Part shown: piece after piece, positions 9,422-17,345 of the stretch
Numbering within the stretch: position 1 is the stretch's first letter
Layout: every line of letters starts with the position of its first letter
Assembly (NCBI GenBank): GCA_902826335.1
Contig: CADEEL010000008.1
Location: forward strand, 41,028 to 105,027
DNA from: an uncultured Alphaproteobacteria bacterium
GTDB lineage: Bacteria > Pseudomonadota > Alphaproteobacteria > Caulobacterales > Aquidulcibacteraceae
DNA length: 64,000 nucleotides
Direction: 5' to 3'
Translations under genes and position numbers: made by a program
The notes under the pieces: generated by a model
Told to the model about the DNA's origin: nothing
What the model saw: only the letters and a program-made list of their open reading frames with translations
Databases searched by the model: none

Positions 9422-9661
9422 CTAAAGGTCGAAGAGGTCCGTCTGCCGCGCGGCGGGCGCGGCGAACGGCTCTGTCGGCGTGCTCGGGCCCAGGATTAGC
9501 GTGGGATCTTCGCCCGCGCGCGGGTCCTGCGACGGATCGACGGTGAGATCGGCGGGCTGCGCCATTTCAGCCACGGCGCCGCCCGGCCCAACGCCGGCCA
9601 CGACCGCGGCGAGCGCCAGACCGATCGGCTTGAATGTCGATGCACCCGCGAACGTCCGCAT
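9422..9661 (-). CDS. Small exported or membrane-anchored protein, unknown
   Basis: A 79-residue protein with an N-terminal hydrophobic segment (PIGLALAAVVAGVGPGGAVA, about 12-31) that looks like a signal peptide or anchor. An acidic, Pro-rich tail follows and ends ARQTDLFDL. Support for it being real: AGGAG lies 7 nt before the ATG, and a strong terminator stands directly downstream. No family recognised. The divergent neighbour is pyrB. Confidence 0.65.
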   Translation of the reverse strand: MRTFAGASTFKPIGLALAAVVAGVGPGGAVAEMAQPADLTVDPSQDPRAGEDPTLILGPSTPTEPFAAPAARQTDLFDL

Positions 9662-9833
9662 GGGTCAGCTCCTTCCAGTCCAGTTTAGCCGCCGATTTCG
9701 ACCTTGGTCTTAATCTTTGGTTCACCATAAGAACAAATCATGTACAATACAGAGTCGGGGGCGACAACAAGGCGGTGGGAAAGATTCTTGGCGGCGCTTG
9801 CGGCGGTTTCGCCTTAGGCGTTAACAAGCGCGC

Positions 9834-10820
9834 ATGGCGGTTCGATCGGGACAAAGCGCGGCGCGACCTCCCGCGCCGCGATTCCCGCATCGCCATCTCC
9901 TGTCCGTGTCGGAGCTGACGCGCGCCGATGTCGCCAACCTCATGGCGCGCGCGGAAGCGTTCATTCCGCTGCTCGAACAGCGCGTGAAGAAGCTGGACAC
10001 GCTGCGCGGACGCACGCTGATCAACCTGTTCTTCGAAGCGTCAACCCGAACGCAGAGTTCATTCGAGCTCGCCGGCAAGCGCATGGGCGCGGACGTGGTC
10101 AACATGTCAGTGCGCACGTCTTCCGTGTCGAAGGGTGAGACGCTGATCGACACGGCGGCGACGTTGAACGCCATGTGCCCCGATCTTCTGGTCATTCGGC
10201 ACCCATCGTCCGGCGCCGCGCACTTGCTTGCGCGCAAGGTGAGCTGCTCGGTGATCAATGCCGGGGATGGCGGCCATGAGCACCCGACCCAGGCCCTGCT
10301 CGACGCCCTGACCATCCGCCGCGCGCGCGGCGAAATTGAAGGGCTCGAAATCGCGATCTGCGGAGATGTGCTGCATTCGCGCGTAGCGCGCTCGAACGTG
10401 CAATTGCTGACCATGCTCGGCGCGCACGTGCGCCTCATTGCGCCGCCGACGCTGATGCCGGCGGACGCCGAGCGCTGGGGCGCGAGCCTTTATCACGATA
10501 TGAAACATGGGCTTGTCGGCGCGGACGTGGTGATGATGCTGCGCCTGCAATTGGAACGCATGCAGGGCGGCTTTATTCCAAGTGCGCGGGAATATTTCTG
10601 GTTCTATGGGCTGGACGAAGACAAATTGCGCCACGCCAAGCCAGGCGCGCTCGTCATGCATCCCGGGCCGATGAATCGCGGCGTCGAAATCGACAGCGCC
10701 GTAGCGGACGATGCGACTGTCTCGCTGATCGAACGCCAGGTGCGCATGGGCGTGGCGATGCGGATGGGCGTTCTGGAAGCGCTCGCCGAGCACGGCGCCA
10801 ATGAGCAGCCAGACCAATGA
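9834..10820 (+). CDS. pyrB: Aspartate carbamoyltransferase catalytic subunit
   Basis: A 328-residue ATCase that condenses carbamoyl phosphate with aspartate in de novo pyrimidine synthesis. The carbamoyl-phosphate loop [15 protein letters not shown], the RHPSSGA segment, [11 protein letters not shown] and the aspartate-domain motif [12 protein letters not shown] are all visible. The N-terminus carries about 20 extra Pro/Arg-rich residues before [11 protein letters not shown]. Such an extension is seen in class A ATCases that form a dodecamer with an inactive dihydroorotase homologue. That agrees with the pyrC' gene 205 bp downstream. No strong Shine-Dalgarno is visible, so a start slightly downstream is possible. 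Confidence 0.96.
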   Translation: MAVRSGQSAARPPAPRFPHRHLLSVSELTRADVANLMARAEAFIPLLEQRVKKLDTLRGRTLINLFFEASTRTQSSFELAGKRMGADVVNMSVRTSSVSKGETLIDTAATLNAMCPDLLVIRHPSSGAAHLLARKVSCSVINAGDGGHEHPTQALLDALTIRRARGEIEGLEIAICGDVLHSRVARSNVQLLTMLGAHVRLIAPPTLMPADAERWGASLYHDMKHGLVGADVVMMLRLQLERMQGGFIPSAREYFWFYGLDEDKLRHAKPGALVMHPGPMNRGVEIDSAVADDATVSLIERQVRMGVAMRMGVLEALAEHGANEQPDQ

Positions 10821-10853
10821 GGCCCAATTCATCCCGCGCGAACGGAGCAAGCC

Positions 10854-11003
10854 ATGTGGATGTTTCTTCTATGGTGGTGCGTGGACGATCATCTGGCCGC
10901 GGCGCTCAATGCGCCGAACCTCGGCCATTTGCCGCTCTGGGTGCCGCTGATCGTGGCCTTCGCATTCTCGACAACGGTTTCGCTCTCGCGGCCGAACCGC
11001 TGA
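10854..11003 (+). CDS. Candidate 49-residue small membrane protein between pyrB and pyrC'
   Basis: An open frame of 49 codons starting MWMFLLWWCVDDH and ending with a TGA at 11001-11003. GGAG stands 6 nt before the ATG. The middle, LPLWVPLIVAFAFSTTVSLS, could span the membrane once, and the start is rich in Trp and Leu. It sits 33 nt after pyrB and 22 nt before pyrC' in the same direction, a position consistent with an operon gene. An overlapping frame is also open here, so coding is not certain. Confidence 0.45.
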   Translation: MWMFLLWWCVDDHLAAALNAPNLGHLPLWVPLIVAFAFSTTVSLSRPNR

Positions 11004-11025
11004 CGGCGTTGGCAGGGCGCGCCCG

Positions 11026-12303
11026 ATGAAGCCCACGCTGATCACCAATGCGCGCCTGATCGATCCCGCGTCCGGCCGCGACGAGATGGGTTCAATCCTG
11101 TTCGACGCCGCTATTCTCGATATTGGTTCACGCATTACGGCGCCAAACGCCACGACAATCGACGCGCAAGGCGCCTGCGTGATGCCGGGGCTTATCGATC
11201 TGCGCGTCGTCGTCGGCGAACCGGGCGCGGAGCATAAAGAGACGTTCAAGAGCGCGGGGCGCGCGGCCGTCGCCGGGGGCGTAACCACGTTTGTCATGGC
11301 GCCGAACACGACGCCCGTGCTTGACGATGCGAGCCTTATAGATTTCGTGCTCCATCGCGCGCCTGAGCGCTCGCCCGCCCGCATCTTGCCCGCCGCGGCG
11401 CTGACGCGCGGCCTCGCCGGCGAAACCATGACGGAGATGGGCCTTCTCAAAGAGGCCGGCGCGGTCATGTTCTCGAATGGCGATACGCCGATCACGGACA
11501 GCCGCGTGTTGCGCCGCGCGCTCTCCTATTCCACTGCATTCGACGCGCTGGTGGCGCATCGGCCCGAAGATTCATTCCTCGCGGCGGGCGGCGCCATGCA
11601 CGAGGGCGAATTGGCCGCGCGCCTGGGCCTGCCGGGCATACCCGCCGCCGCCGAATTCATCGCCGCTGAACGCGATCTGGCCCTCGCGGAACTCACCGGC
11701 GCGCGCCTGCTGCTCGATATGATTTCATCGGCGCGCACGCTCGAGCCGCTGGCGCGCGCAAAGGATCGCGGCGTCAAGGCGAGCGCCAGCGTCAGCGTGC
11801 ACCACATCGCGCTCAACGAGCAGGATGTTGATGGCTACCGCACATTCGCGAAGCTTTCTCCGCCGCTGCGGACTGAATCCGATCGCACCGCCCTCGCCGA
11901 CGCGATTTCAACCGGCCTCATCGACGTGATCGTCTCGGGCCATGATCCGCGCCCGGCCGAGGAAAAGCGCCTGCCATTCTCTGAGGCCGCATCGGGCGCC
12001 GCCGCTCTGGAAATGCTGCTGCCCGGCGCGCTGACGCTTCATCACAACGGCGTCGCCGCGCTCATCGATGTCATTCGCGCGATGACGCTCAATCCCGCCA
12101 ACTTGTTGGGATTGCCGCACGGCCGCCTCGCCATGCGCGCGCCCGCTGATATCATTCTTGTCGATCTCGGCGCGCCATTCCGGGTGAGCGCGGCCAACCT
12201 CAAGTCCAAATCGAAGAACACGCCGTTCGATGAAAAACTCATGCAAGGCCGCGTGCTCCGTACGTTTGTCTCCGGCGCGTGCGTCTATGAGAACCAGGAT
12301 TAG
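11026..12303 (+). CDS. pyrC': Dihydroorotase-like protein without catalytic residues (PyrC')
   Basis: A 425-residue amidohydrolase-fold protein closely following the long-type dihydroorotase pattern (GLIDLRVVVGEPG at 56-67, then GGVTTFVMAPNTTPV). The metal-binding His-x-His of dihydroorotase is replaced by Arg60-Val61-Val62. The usual DHAPH segment reads GHDPR, losing the catalytic Asp and the last His. HH in SVHHIALNEQD is kept. In Pseudomonas and relatives a homologous inactive PyrC' is a structural partner of ATCase, and its pairing with pyrB here supports that role. A functional dihydroorotase should be encoded elsewhere. Confidence 0.88.
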   Translation: MKPTLITNARLIDPASGRDEMGSILFDAAILDIGSRITAPNATTIDAQGACVMPGLIDLRVVVGEPGAEHKETFKSAGRAAVAGGVTTFVMAPNTTPVLDDASLIDFVLHRAPERSPARILPAAALTRGLAGETMTEMGLLKEAGAVMFSNGDTPITDSRVLRRALSYSTAFDALVAHRPEDSFLAAGGAMHEGELAARLGLPGIPAAAEFIAAERDLALAELTGARLLLDMISSARTLEPLARAKDRGVKASASVSVHHIALNEQDVDGYRTFAKLSPPLRTESDRTALADAISTGLIDVIVSGHDPRPAEEKRLPFSEAASGAAALEMLLPGALTLHHNGVAALIDVIRAMTLNPANLLGLPHGRLAMRAPADIILVDLGAPFRVSAANLKSKSKNTPFDEKLMQGRVLRTFVSGACVYENQD

Positions 12304-12311
12304 GAGGCGTC

Positions 12312-12620
12312 ATGCGGAACATCCTTCTCGTCAGCGCGGCGATTCTTCTTCTGGCCGCGTGCGCGACCAGCGCGCCCCCACCGCTGCCGCCAGACGGCCC
12401 AATCGTCTATTCCTGCGCGGATGGAACGCAGCTTCAGGTCGATTTCTCCGGCCAAGAGGCGCGCGTGGCGATCGTCGGCGGGCGTTCGTTCGTGCTGCCA
12501 AATCGCGGCGACCCGACCGCGCCCTATTACACCAATGGCCGCTATGGCTTGCGTGGACGCGGCGCTGCGGCGACCTGGCAATCAGGCGCCGGTGCGCCGG
12601 TCGCGTGTCGCGGCGGCTAA
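12312..12620 (+). CDS. MliC-like lipoprotein (lysozyme-inhibitor family)
   Basis: A 102-residue lipoprotein: signal MRNILLVSAAILLLAAC with lipobox LAAC, then a short Pro-rich linker. The compact domain that follows matches the MliC pattern: IVYSCADGTQLQVDF, a central RVAIVGGRSFVL, YTNGRYGLRGRGAAATW and a closing Cys in VACRGG. MliC family members inhibit c-type lysozyme from the periplasm, but many bacterial homologues have no proven target. It begins 8 nt after pyrC' and 55 nt before plsY on the same strand, so it is probably in the same transcript. Confidence 0.7.
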   Translation: MRNILLVSAAILLLAACATSAPPPLPPDGPIVYSCADGTQLQVDFSGQEARVAIVGGRSFVLPNRGDPTAPYYTNGRYGLRGRGAAATWQSGAGAPVACRGG

Positions 12621-12675
12621 AGCGGCGCCGACGATCGCACTCCCATTGCACGCCGCGCCCTGTTAAGGCTGGACC

Positions 12676-13269
12676 ATGGCGCTGAGTTACATTCTGGCCG
12701 CGCTGGGCGGCTACCTGCTTGGATCGATCCCGTTCGGCTTGCTGCTGACACGCGCTGCGGGTCTGGGCGACATCCGCAGTGTGGGCTCCGGCAATATCGG
12801 CGCGACCAATGTGTTGCGAACCGGCCGGCGCGACATCGCGCTCGCAACGCTTCTGCTCGATGCCGGCAAGGCCGCCGCCGCCCTTCTCATCGCACGCCAA
12901 CTCTGGGGCGCCGAGGCAGGGTTCATCGCCGGCGGTGCGGCCTTCATCGGCCATTGCTTTCCGATTTGGCTCGGATTCAAGGGCGGCAAAGGCGTTGCGA
13001 CCTTCTTCGGCGTGCTGTTCGCTGGCCTGTGGCCCGTCGCCCTGATCGCGGGCGCGACATGGCTCATCACCGTCGCGCTCTTCCGTATTTCCTCGCTTGG
13101 CGCCTTGGCCGCCGCTCTGTGTGCGCCGATCACCGCCTACCTGCTCAATTCTGGGTGGTGGGCGATTGGATTTTGCGCCGTGATCGCCGCGCTCATCTAT
13201 TGGCGGCACGGCCCAAACATCGCGCGACTGTTGAAGGGCGAAGAGCCGAAGATCGGCCAAAAGAAATGA
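12676..13269 (+). CDS. plsY: Glycerol-3-phosphate acyltransferase (acyl-phosphate type)
   Basis: A 197-residue inner-membrane enzyme that transfers an acyl group from acyl phosphate to glycerol-3-phosphate, the first step of phospholipid synthesis. Signature loops are complete: LLGSIPFGLLLTRAAGLGDI, SVGSGNIGATNVLRTG, and the glycine-rich GFKGGKGVATFFG. Five or so hydrophobic segments and family-typical length are seen. The stop overlaps the dprA start by 4 nt (ATGA). The plsY-dprA-topA order is common in alphaproteobacteria. Confidence 0.96.
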   Translation: MALSYILAALGGYLLGSIPFGLLLTRAAGLGDIRSVGSGNIGATNVLRTGRRDIALATLLLDAGKAAAALLIARQLWGAEAGFIAGGAAFIGHCFPIWLGFKGGKGVATFFGVLFAGLWPVALIAGATWLITVALFRISSLGALAAALCAPITAYLLNSGWWAIGFCAVIAALIYWRHGPNIARLLKGEEPKIGQKK

Positions 13270-14372
13270 ACCGGCCGCTGACGCGCGGCGAACTCATCGA
13301 CTGGACGCGGCTGGCGCGCACGCCGCGGATCGGCCCGCTCACGTTTCAGCGGTTGATCGGCAGATTTGGAGCGCCCGCCGCCGCGCTTGAAGCGCTGCCG
13401 CGCCTCTCGCATGGCGCCTTCACGCCGCCGGACGCCGGACGAATCGAACGTGAGATGGAGGCGCTCGCCCGCCTCGGCGCGCGCCTCGTGGCGGCCTGTG
13501 AGCCTGATTATCCGACGCTGCTGCGCAGCGTTGATCCACCGCCGCCTGTCATCAGTCTACGCGGCGATATTTCTCTGGCCGCCAAGCGGACGGTCGCGCT
13601 GGTCGGCGCGCGCGAAGCCTCGGGCGCGGGGCTGAAACTGGCGCAGACCATCGCCCACGATCTCGGCGCCATGGGCTTTGTGGTGGTGTCCGGCCTCGCA
13701 CGCGGCGTCGACGCGGCCGCTCACGCCGCCGCGCTCGAAACAGGTACGATCGCGGTGCTCGCCGGCGGGCTCGATCAACCCTATCCGCCGCAAAACCTTG
13801 ATCTCCATACCCGCATCGTTGGGCGCGGCCTCGTCGTGTCCGAAGCGCCGCTGGGCGCCGTGGCGCGCGCGCGTGATTTTCCGCGACGCAACCACATCAT
13901 CTCCGGCCTCTCCCTTGGTGTGGTGGTGATCGAGGCGGCGGTGCGCTCCGGCTCGCTGATCACCGCGCGCGCCGCCGCCGATCAGGGCCGGGAGGTTATG
14001 GCCGCGCCGGCCTCCCCGCTCGACCCGCGTGGACGCGGCGGCAATGCGCTCATCAAGAGCGGCGCGGCTTTGGTGGAAAGCGCGGAGGACATCGCCGCTC
14101 ACCTGGGCGCCGCGCCACGCGCGTTTCGGGGCGCGCCGGCGCTGCCCCTGTTCGCAACTGACGCCGCCGCGCCGTTGGATGACCACAATATGGCGCGGCT
14201 GGCGCGCCTGCTGTCGCCGACGCCGATGCACATCAACGATCTGGCGCGGCTCGCCGAGATGAGCCTGCCGGCCACGGCCGCCGCGCTGTTTGAGCTTGAA
14301 TTGGCTGGGCGAGCCGCCACGTTGCCGGGAGGCTACGCCGCCACAGGCGCCGCAGCCTATGCGCCGCCCTGA
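13266..14372 (+). CDS. dprA: DNA-processing protein DprA
   Basis: A 368-residue protein that loads RecA on incoming single-stranded DNA during transformation. The N-terminal SAM-like region, the Rossmann-like DprA core (ALVGAREASGAGLKLAQ, VVSGLARGVDAAAHAA, FPRRNHIISGLS, GSLITARAAADQGREV) and a C-terminal winged helix (INDLARLAEMSLPATAAALF) are all present. I placed the start at 13266, where ATG overlaps the plsY stop, because the protein then begins at the conserved LIDWTRLARTPRIGP. The reading frame is open further upstream inside plsY but does not encode DprA sequence there. Confidence 0.95.
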   Translation: MNRPLTRGELIDWTRLARTPRIGPLTFQRLIGRFGAPAAALEALPRLSHGAFTPPDAGRIEREMEALARLGARLVAACEPDYPTLLRSVDPPPPVISLRGDISLAAKRTVALVGAREASGAGLKLAQTIAHDLGAMGFVVVSGLARGVDAAAHAAALETGTIAVLAGGLDQPYPPQNLDLHTRIVGRGLVVSEAPLGAVARARDFPRRNHIISGLSLGVVVIEAAVRSGSLITARAAADQGREVMAAPASPLDPRGRGGNALIKSGAALVESAEDIAAHLGAAPRAFRGAPALPLFATDAAAPLDDHNMARLARLLSPTPMHINDLARLAEMSLPATAAALFELELAGRAATLPGGYAATGAAAYAPP

Positions 14373-14563
14373 CCGAGCCGTTCAAGCGCTGACACAGTCT
14401 TGCTCTGCACCTCATCCAGGGCCGCCACGATGTCCTCGAAGCCAGCGCCCCGCGCGATCGGGCGCATCTCCTGAACCAGCAGGTAGATGTACGAGGCTGC
14501 ATCGAACGGCGTGATCGCCTGGCCGTCGCCTTCCTCAGCCTCGTGGGACCGCTTCACAACCAT
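14357..14563 (-). CDS. Conserved small protein of unknown function
   Basis: A 68-residue protein, MVVKRSHEAEEG then ITPFDAASYIYLLVQEM and FEDIVAALDEVQSKTV, predicted mostly helical and soluble. The pattern (FDAASYI, acidic helix, then an LD.. helix) recalls short alphaproteobacterial proteins of unknown role. I recall that resemblance by eye only. Its 3' end overlaps the 3' end of dprA by 16 bp on the opposite strand. No clear ribosome-binding site is seen; an AT-rich leader with a palindrome (14584-14600) precedes it. Confidence 0.55.
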   Translation of the reverse strand: MVVKRSHEAEEGDGQAITPFDAASYIYLLVQEMRPIARGAGFEDIVAALDEVQSKTVSALERLGQGGA

Positions 14564-14583
14564 AGGTTATTTTATTTGCATGT

Positions 14584-14600
14584 TTCCCTTTAAAAGGGAA
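14584..14600. repeat. Short palindrome upstream of topA and the small minus-strand gene
   Basis: TTCCCTTT and AAAGGGAA form 8-bp perfect arms around one base in an AT-rich pocket within GC-rich DNA. It lies 20 bp upstream of the minus-strand gene and 93 bp before topA, so it could be an operator or part of a promoter region. No regulator is identifiable. Confidence 0.45.
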
Positions 14601-14693
14601 GCGGCGCCTCGACTGGGCACGCGTGATTGACAAGCACCGCCCCCCTGCCCAGGTTCCGCCGCCCTCGCCCTCCTCATCGGAAGCGCCCCCTGC

Positions 14694-17291
14694 ATGGCCG
14701 TTGTCGTCGTTGAATCGCCCGCCAAGGCGAAAACCATCAACAAGTACCTCGGCCCGGGCTTCACGGTGCTCGCCAGCTATGGCCACGTAAGGGACCTGCC
14801 CTCCAAGGATGGCTCCGTGCGTCCGGACGAGGATTTCGCGCTCGAATGGGAAATCGATCCAGCCAGCGCCAAGCGCATCCGCGACATCGCCGAAGCGCTC
14901 AAAAACGATGATAAGCTGGTGCTCGCCACCGACCCCGACCGCGAAGGCGAGGCGATCTCCTGGCATGTCCTCGAGGCCCTGGAGAAAAGGAAGGCGCTCA
15001 AAGGCAAGGAAGTCGAGCGCGTCACCTTCAACGCCATCACCAAGGACGCGGTGCGGGCGGCGATGGCCGCCCCACGCGCCATCGACATGGAATTGGTGGA
15101 CGCCTATCTCGCGCGGCGCGCGCTCGACTATCTCGTCGGTTTCACCCTCTCACCCATTTTGTGGCGCAAGCTGCCGGGCGCGCGCTCCGCTGGCCGCGTG
15201 CAATCGGTGGCGCTGCGCCTCGTCACCGAACGAGAAATGGAGATCGAGCGGTTTCGCCCGCAGGAATATTGGTCGATCGAGGCCCAGCTTGAGACCACGC
15301 GCAGCGAGGCTGTGCTCGCGCGCGTCTCGTCGTTCGAGGGCAAGAAGCTCAAGCGGCTGGACATCGCCACGCGCGATGTCGCCATGCGGGCGCTTGATGC
15401 GGTCAAGTCCGGCGCCTTCAAAGTGTCCGCCGTCGAAGCAAAGCCGCTGAAGCGAAATCCCCCGCCGCCTTTCACGACCTCGACGCTGCAGCAGGAAGCC
15501 GCGCGCAAGCTGGGATTCTCCGCCACGCGCACGATGCAGGCGGCGCAGCGGCTCTATGAAGGCGTTGACGCCAACGGCGAGACGACCGGCCTCATCACCT
15601 ATATGCGGACCGACGGCGTCTCCATGGACGAGAGCGCCTATAGGGATCTGCGCCGCGTCATCGGCTCTGACTTCGGCGATAAATACGTGCCCGAGCACCC
15701 GCGCCGTTACGCCAACAAGGCCAAGAACGCGCAAGAGGCGCACGAAGCGATCCGGCCGACCGATGCCTCGCGCCGTCCTGATCGGCTGCACCTGCAAGGC
15801 GACCTCGCCCGCCTATACGACCTCATCTGGAAACGCGCGATCGCCTCTCAAATGGAAGCCGCGAGCCTTGAGCGCACCAGTGTGGACTTCACCGAGCCCG
15901 CGGGCCGCGTGGAATTACGCGCCACCGGCCAAGTCATTCTGTTCGATGGGTTTTTGAGACTCTATCAAGAGGGCCGTGACGACGAGGAAGACGAGGAAAA
16001 TCGCCGTTTGCCCGCGATGCGCGAAGGCGAAGCGATGAAAGTGCGCGACGCCAAGGCCGATCAGCACTTCACCGAACCGCCGCCGCGCTTCTCGGAGGCG
16101 AGCCTCGTCAAGCGCCTGGAAGAACTTGGCATCGGGCGCCCTTCCACCTACGCAGCCATTTTGGAGAAGCTGCGCGAGCGCAATTATGTGCGAATGGACA
16201 AGAACCGCTTCATCCCCGACGATCGCGGGCGCATCGTCACGGCGTTTCTCGAAAATTTCTTCCGCCGTTACGTCGAGTATGATTTCACCGCCGATCTCGA
16301 GGAGAAACTCGACAAGGTCTCCGCCGGCGAATTGCAGTGGAAGGAATTCTTGCGCGATTTCTGGAAGGATTTTTCGGTCGCTATCAGCGAAATCGGCGAA
16401 TTGCGCATCGGCGACGTGCTCGAAGCGCTGAATGAATCGCTTGGCCCCCATATCTTTCCCGCGCGCGAGGATGGCTCAGCGCCGCGCTCGTGCCCGACCT
16501 GCAAGGAAGGCACGCTTTCGCTGCGTCTCGGCAAGTTCGGCGCGTTCGTGGGCTGCTCGAACTATCCAGACTGCAAATATACGCGCCAACTTGCGCCGGC
16601 CGAGAATGGCGACGCCGCACTGCCCGCCGAAGGCAAAGTGCTGGGCGCGGACCCCGACAGCGGCGTTGATGTGACACTGAAGAACGGCCGGTTCGGCCTC
16701 TATGTCGAAATGGCCAACGGTGAGAAACCCAAGCGCGCCGGACTGCCAAAGGGCTGGGACCCAGAGACGCTCGATCTTGTGCGCGCGCTCTCCTTGCTGC
16801 GGCTGCCGCGCGAAGTCGGCCCCCATCCGGCGGACGCGGAAATGATCCTCGCTAATATCGGCCGTTACGGGCCCTACATTCAAAAGGGCAAGACCTATGT
16901 GAATCTGCCGAGCGTCGAGGACGTATTTGAAATCCAGATGAACCGCGCGGTCGTGCTGCTGGAAGAGAAAGCCAAGGGCGGCGGGCGGTTTGGGCGCGGG
17001 CGCACGCCGGCCGAGCCGATCAAGGAACTGGGCGAAAGCCCGGTGACCGGCAAACAGGTCAAAGTGATGCCGGGACGCTATGGGCCGTACGTGACCGATG
17101 GCGACGTCAACGCGACAATCCCGAAGGATGTGAAGCCGGAAGAGCTGACGTTCGACGCCGCGCTGCCCCTCCTCGCCGCGCGCGCGGCCGCTGGCGGCGG
17201 GAAGAAAAAGCGCGCGCCCGCGAAGAAGGCCGCAGCCCCGAAAGCCGCGAAGAAGGCGCCGGCGAAAAAGAAGGTAAGGGCGGAGGCGTGA
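14694..17291 (+). CDS. topA: DNA topoisomerase I
   Basis: An 865-residue type IA topoisomerase that relaxes negative supercoils. The Toprim motif (AVVVVESPAKAKTINKYLG, then ATDPDREGEAISWH), the central gate region, and the active-site Tyr in GLITYMRTDGVSM are present. One four-Cys zinc finger (CPTCKEG then GCSNYPDCKY) and further topoisomerase C-terminal repeats (RFGLYVEMANGEK, RYGPYIQKGKTY, RYGPYVTDGDVN) follow. The last 40 residues are Lys/Ala repeats (KKKRAPAKK, KKAPAKKK), a basic DNA-binding tail common in alphaproteobacterial TopA. The rnr gene follows after 54 nt. Confidence 0.98.
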   Translation: MAVVVVESPAKAKTINKYLGPGFTVLASYGHVRDLPSKDGSVRPDEDFALEWEIDPASAKRIRDIAEALKNDDKLVLATDPDREGEAISWHVLEALEKRKALKGKEVERVTFNAITKDAVRAAMAAPRAIDMELVDAYLARRALDYLVGFTLSPILWRKLPGARSAGRVQSVALRLVTEREMEIERFRPQEYWSIEAQLETTRSEAVLARVSSFEGKKLKRLDIATRDVAMRALDAVKSGAFKVSAVEAKPLKRNPPPPFTTSTLQQEAARKLGFSATRTMQAAQRLYEGVDANGETTGLITYMRTDGVSMDESAYRDLRRVIGSDFGDKYVPEHPRRYANKAKNAQEAHEAIRPTDASRRPDRLHLQGDLARLYDLIWKRAIASQMEAASLERTSVDFTEPAGRVELRATGQVILFDGFLRLYQEGRDDEEDEENRRLPAMREGEAMKVRDAKADQHFTEPPPRFSEASLVKRLEELGIGRPSTYAAILEKLRERNYVRMDKNRFIPDDRGRIVTAFLENFFRRYVEYDFTADLEEKLDKVSAGELQWKEFLRDFWKDFSVAISEIGELRIGDVLEALNESLGPHIFPAREDGSAPRSCPTCKEGTLSLRLGKFGAFVGCSNYPDCKYTRQLAPAENGDAALPAEGKVLGADPDSGVDVTLKNGRFGLYVEMANGEKPKRAGLPKGWDPETLDLVRALSLLRLPREVGPHPADAEMILANIGRYGPYIQKGKTYVNLPSVEDVFEIQMNRAVVLLEEKAKGGGRFGRGRTPAEPIKELGESPVTGKQVKVMPGRYGPYVTDGDVNATIPKDVKPEELTFDAALPLLAARAAAGGGKKKRAPAKKAAAPKAAKKAPAKKKVRAEA

Positions 17292-17345
17292 TCGAGCTGA
17301 GGCATCCATATATCGCGCAGAACAACAGAGCGGCCGTTCGGTCCC

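Noticed and set aside
9710..9724. TTAATCTTTGGTTCA as a CtrA box
   Set aside because: One half-site deviates (TTCA), and neither neighbouring gene is a cell-cycle gene; a single-mismatch match is expected by chance.
9731..9745. GAAC-N7-GTAC as an SOS (LexA) box
   Set aside because: Alphaproteobacterial LexA boxes need GTTC-N7-GTTC or its complement; one half differs and no SOS gene is adjacent.
10817..11029. Seventy-codon frame overlapping the 49-residue ORF between pyrB and pyrC'
   Set aside because: No ribosome-binding site and Arg/Gly-rich composition typical of an out-of-frame reading; the 49-codon frame has the better start context.
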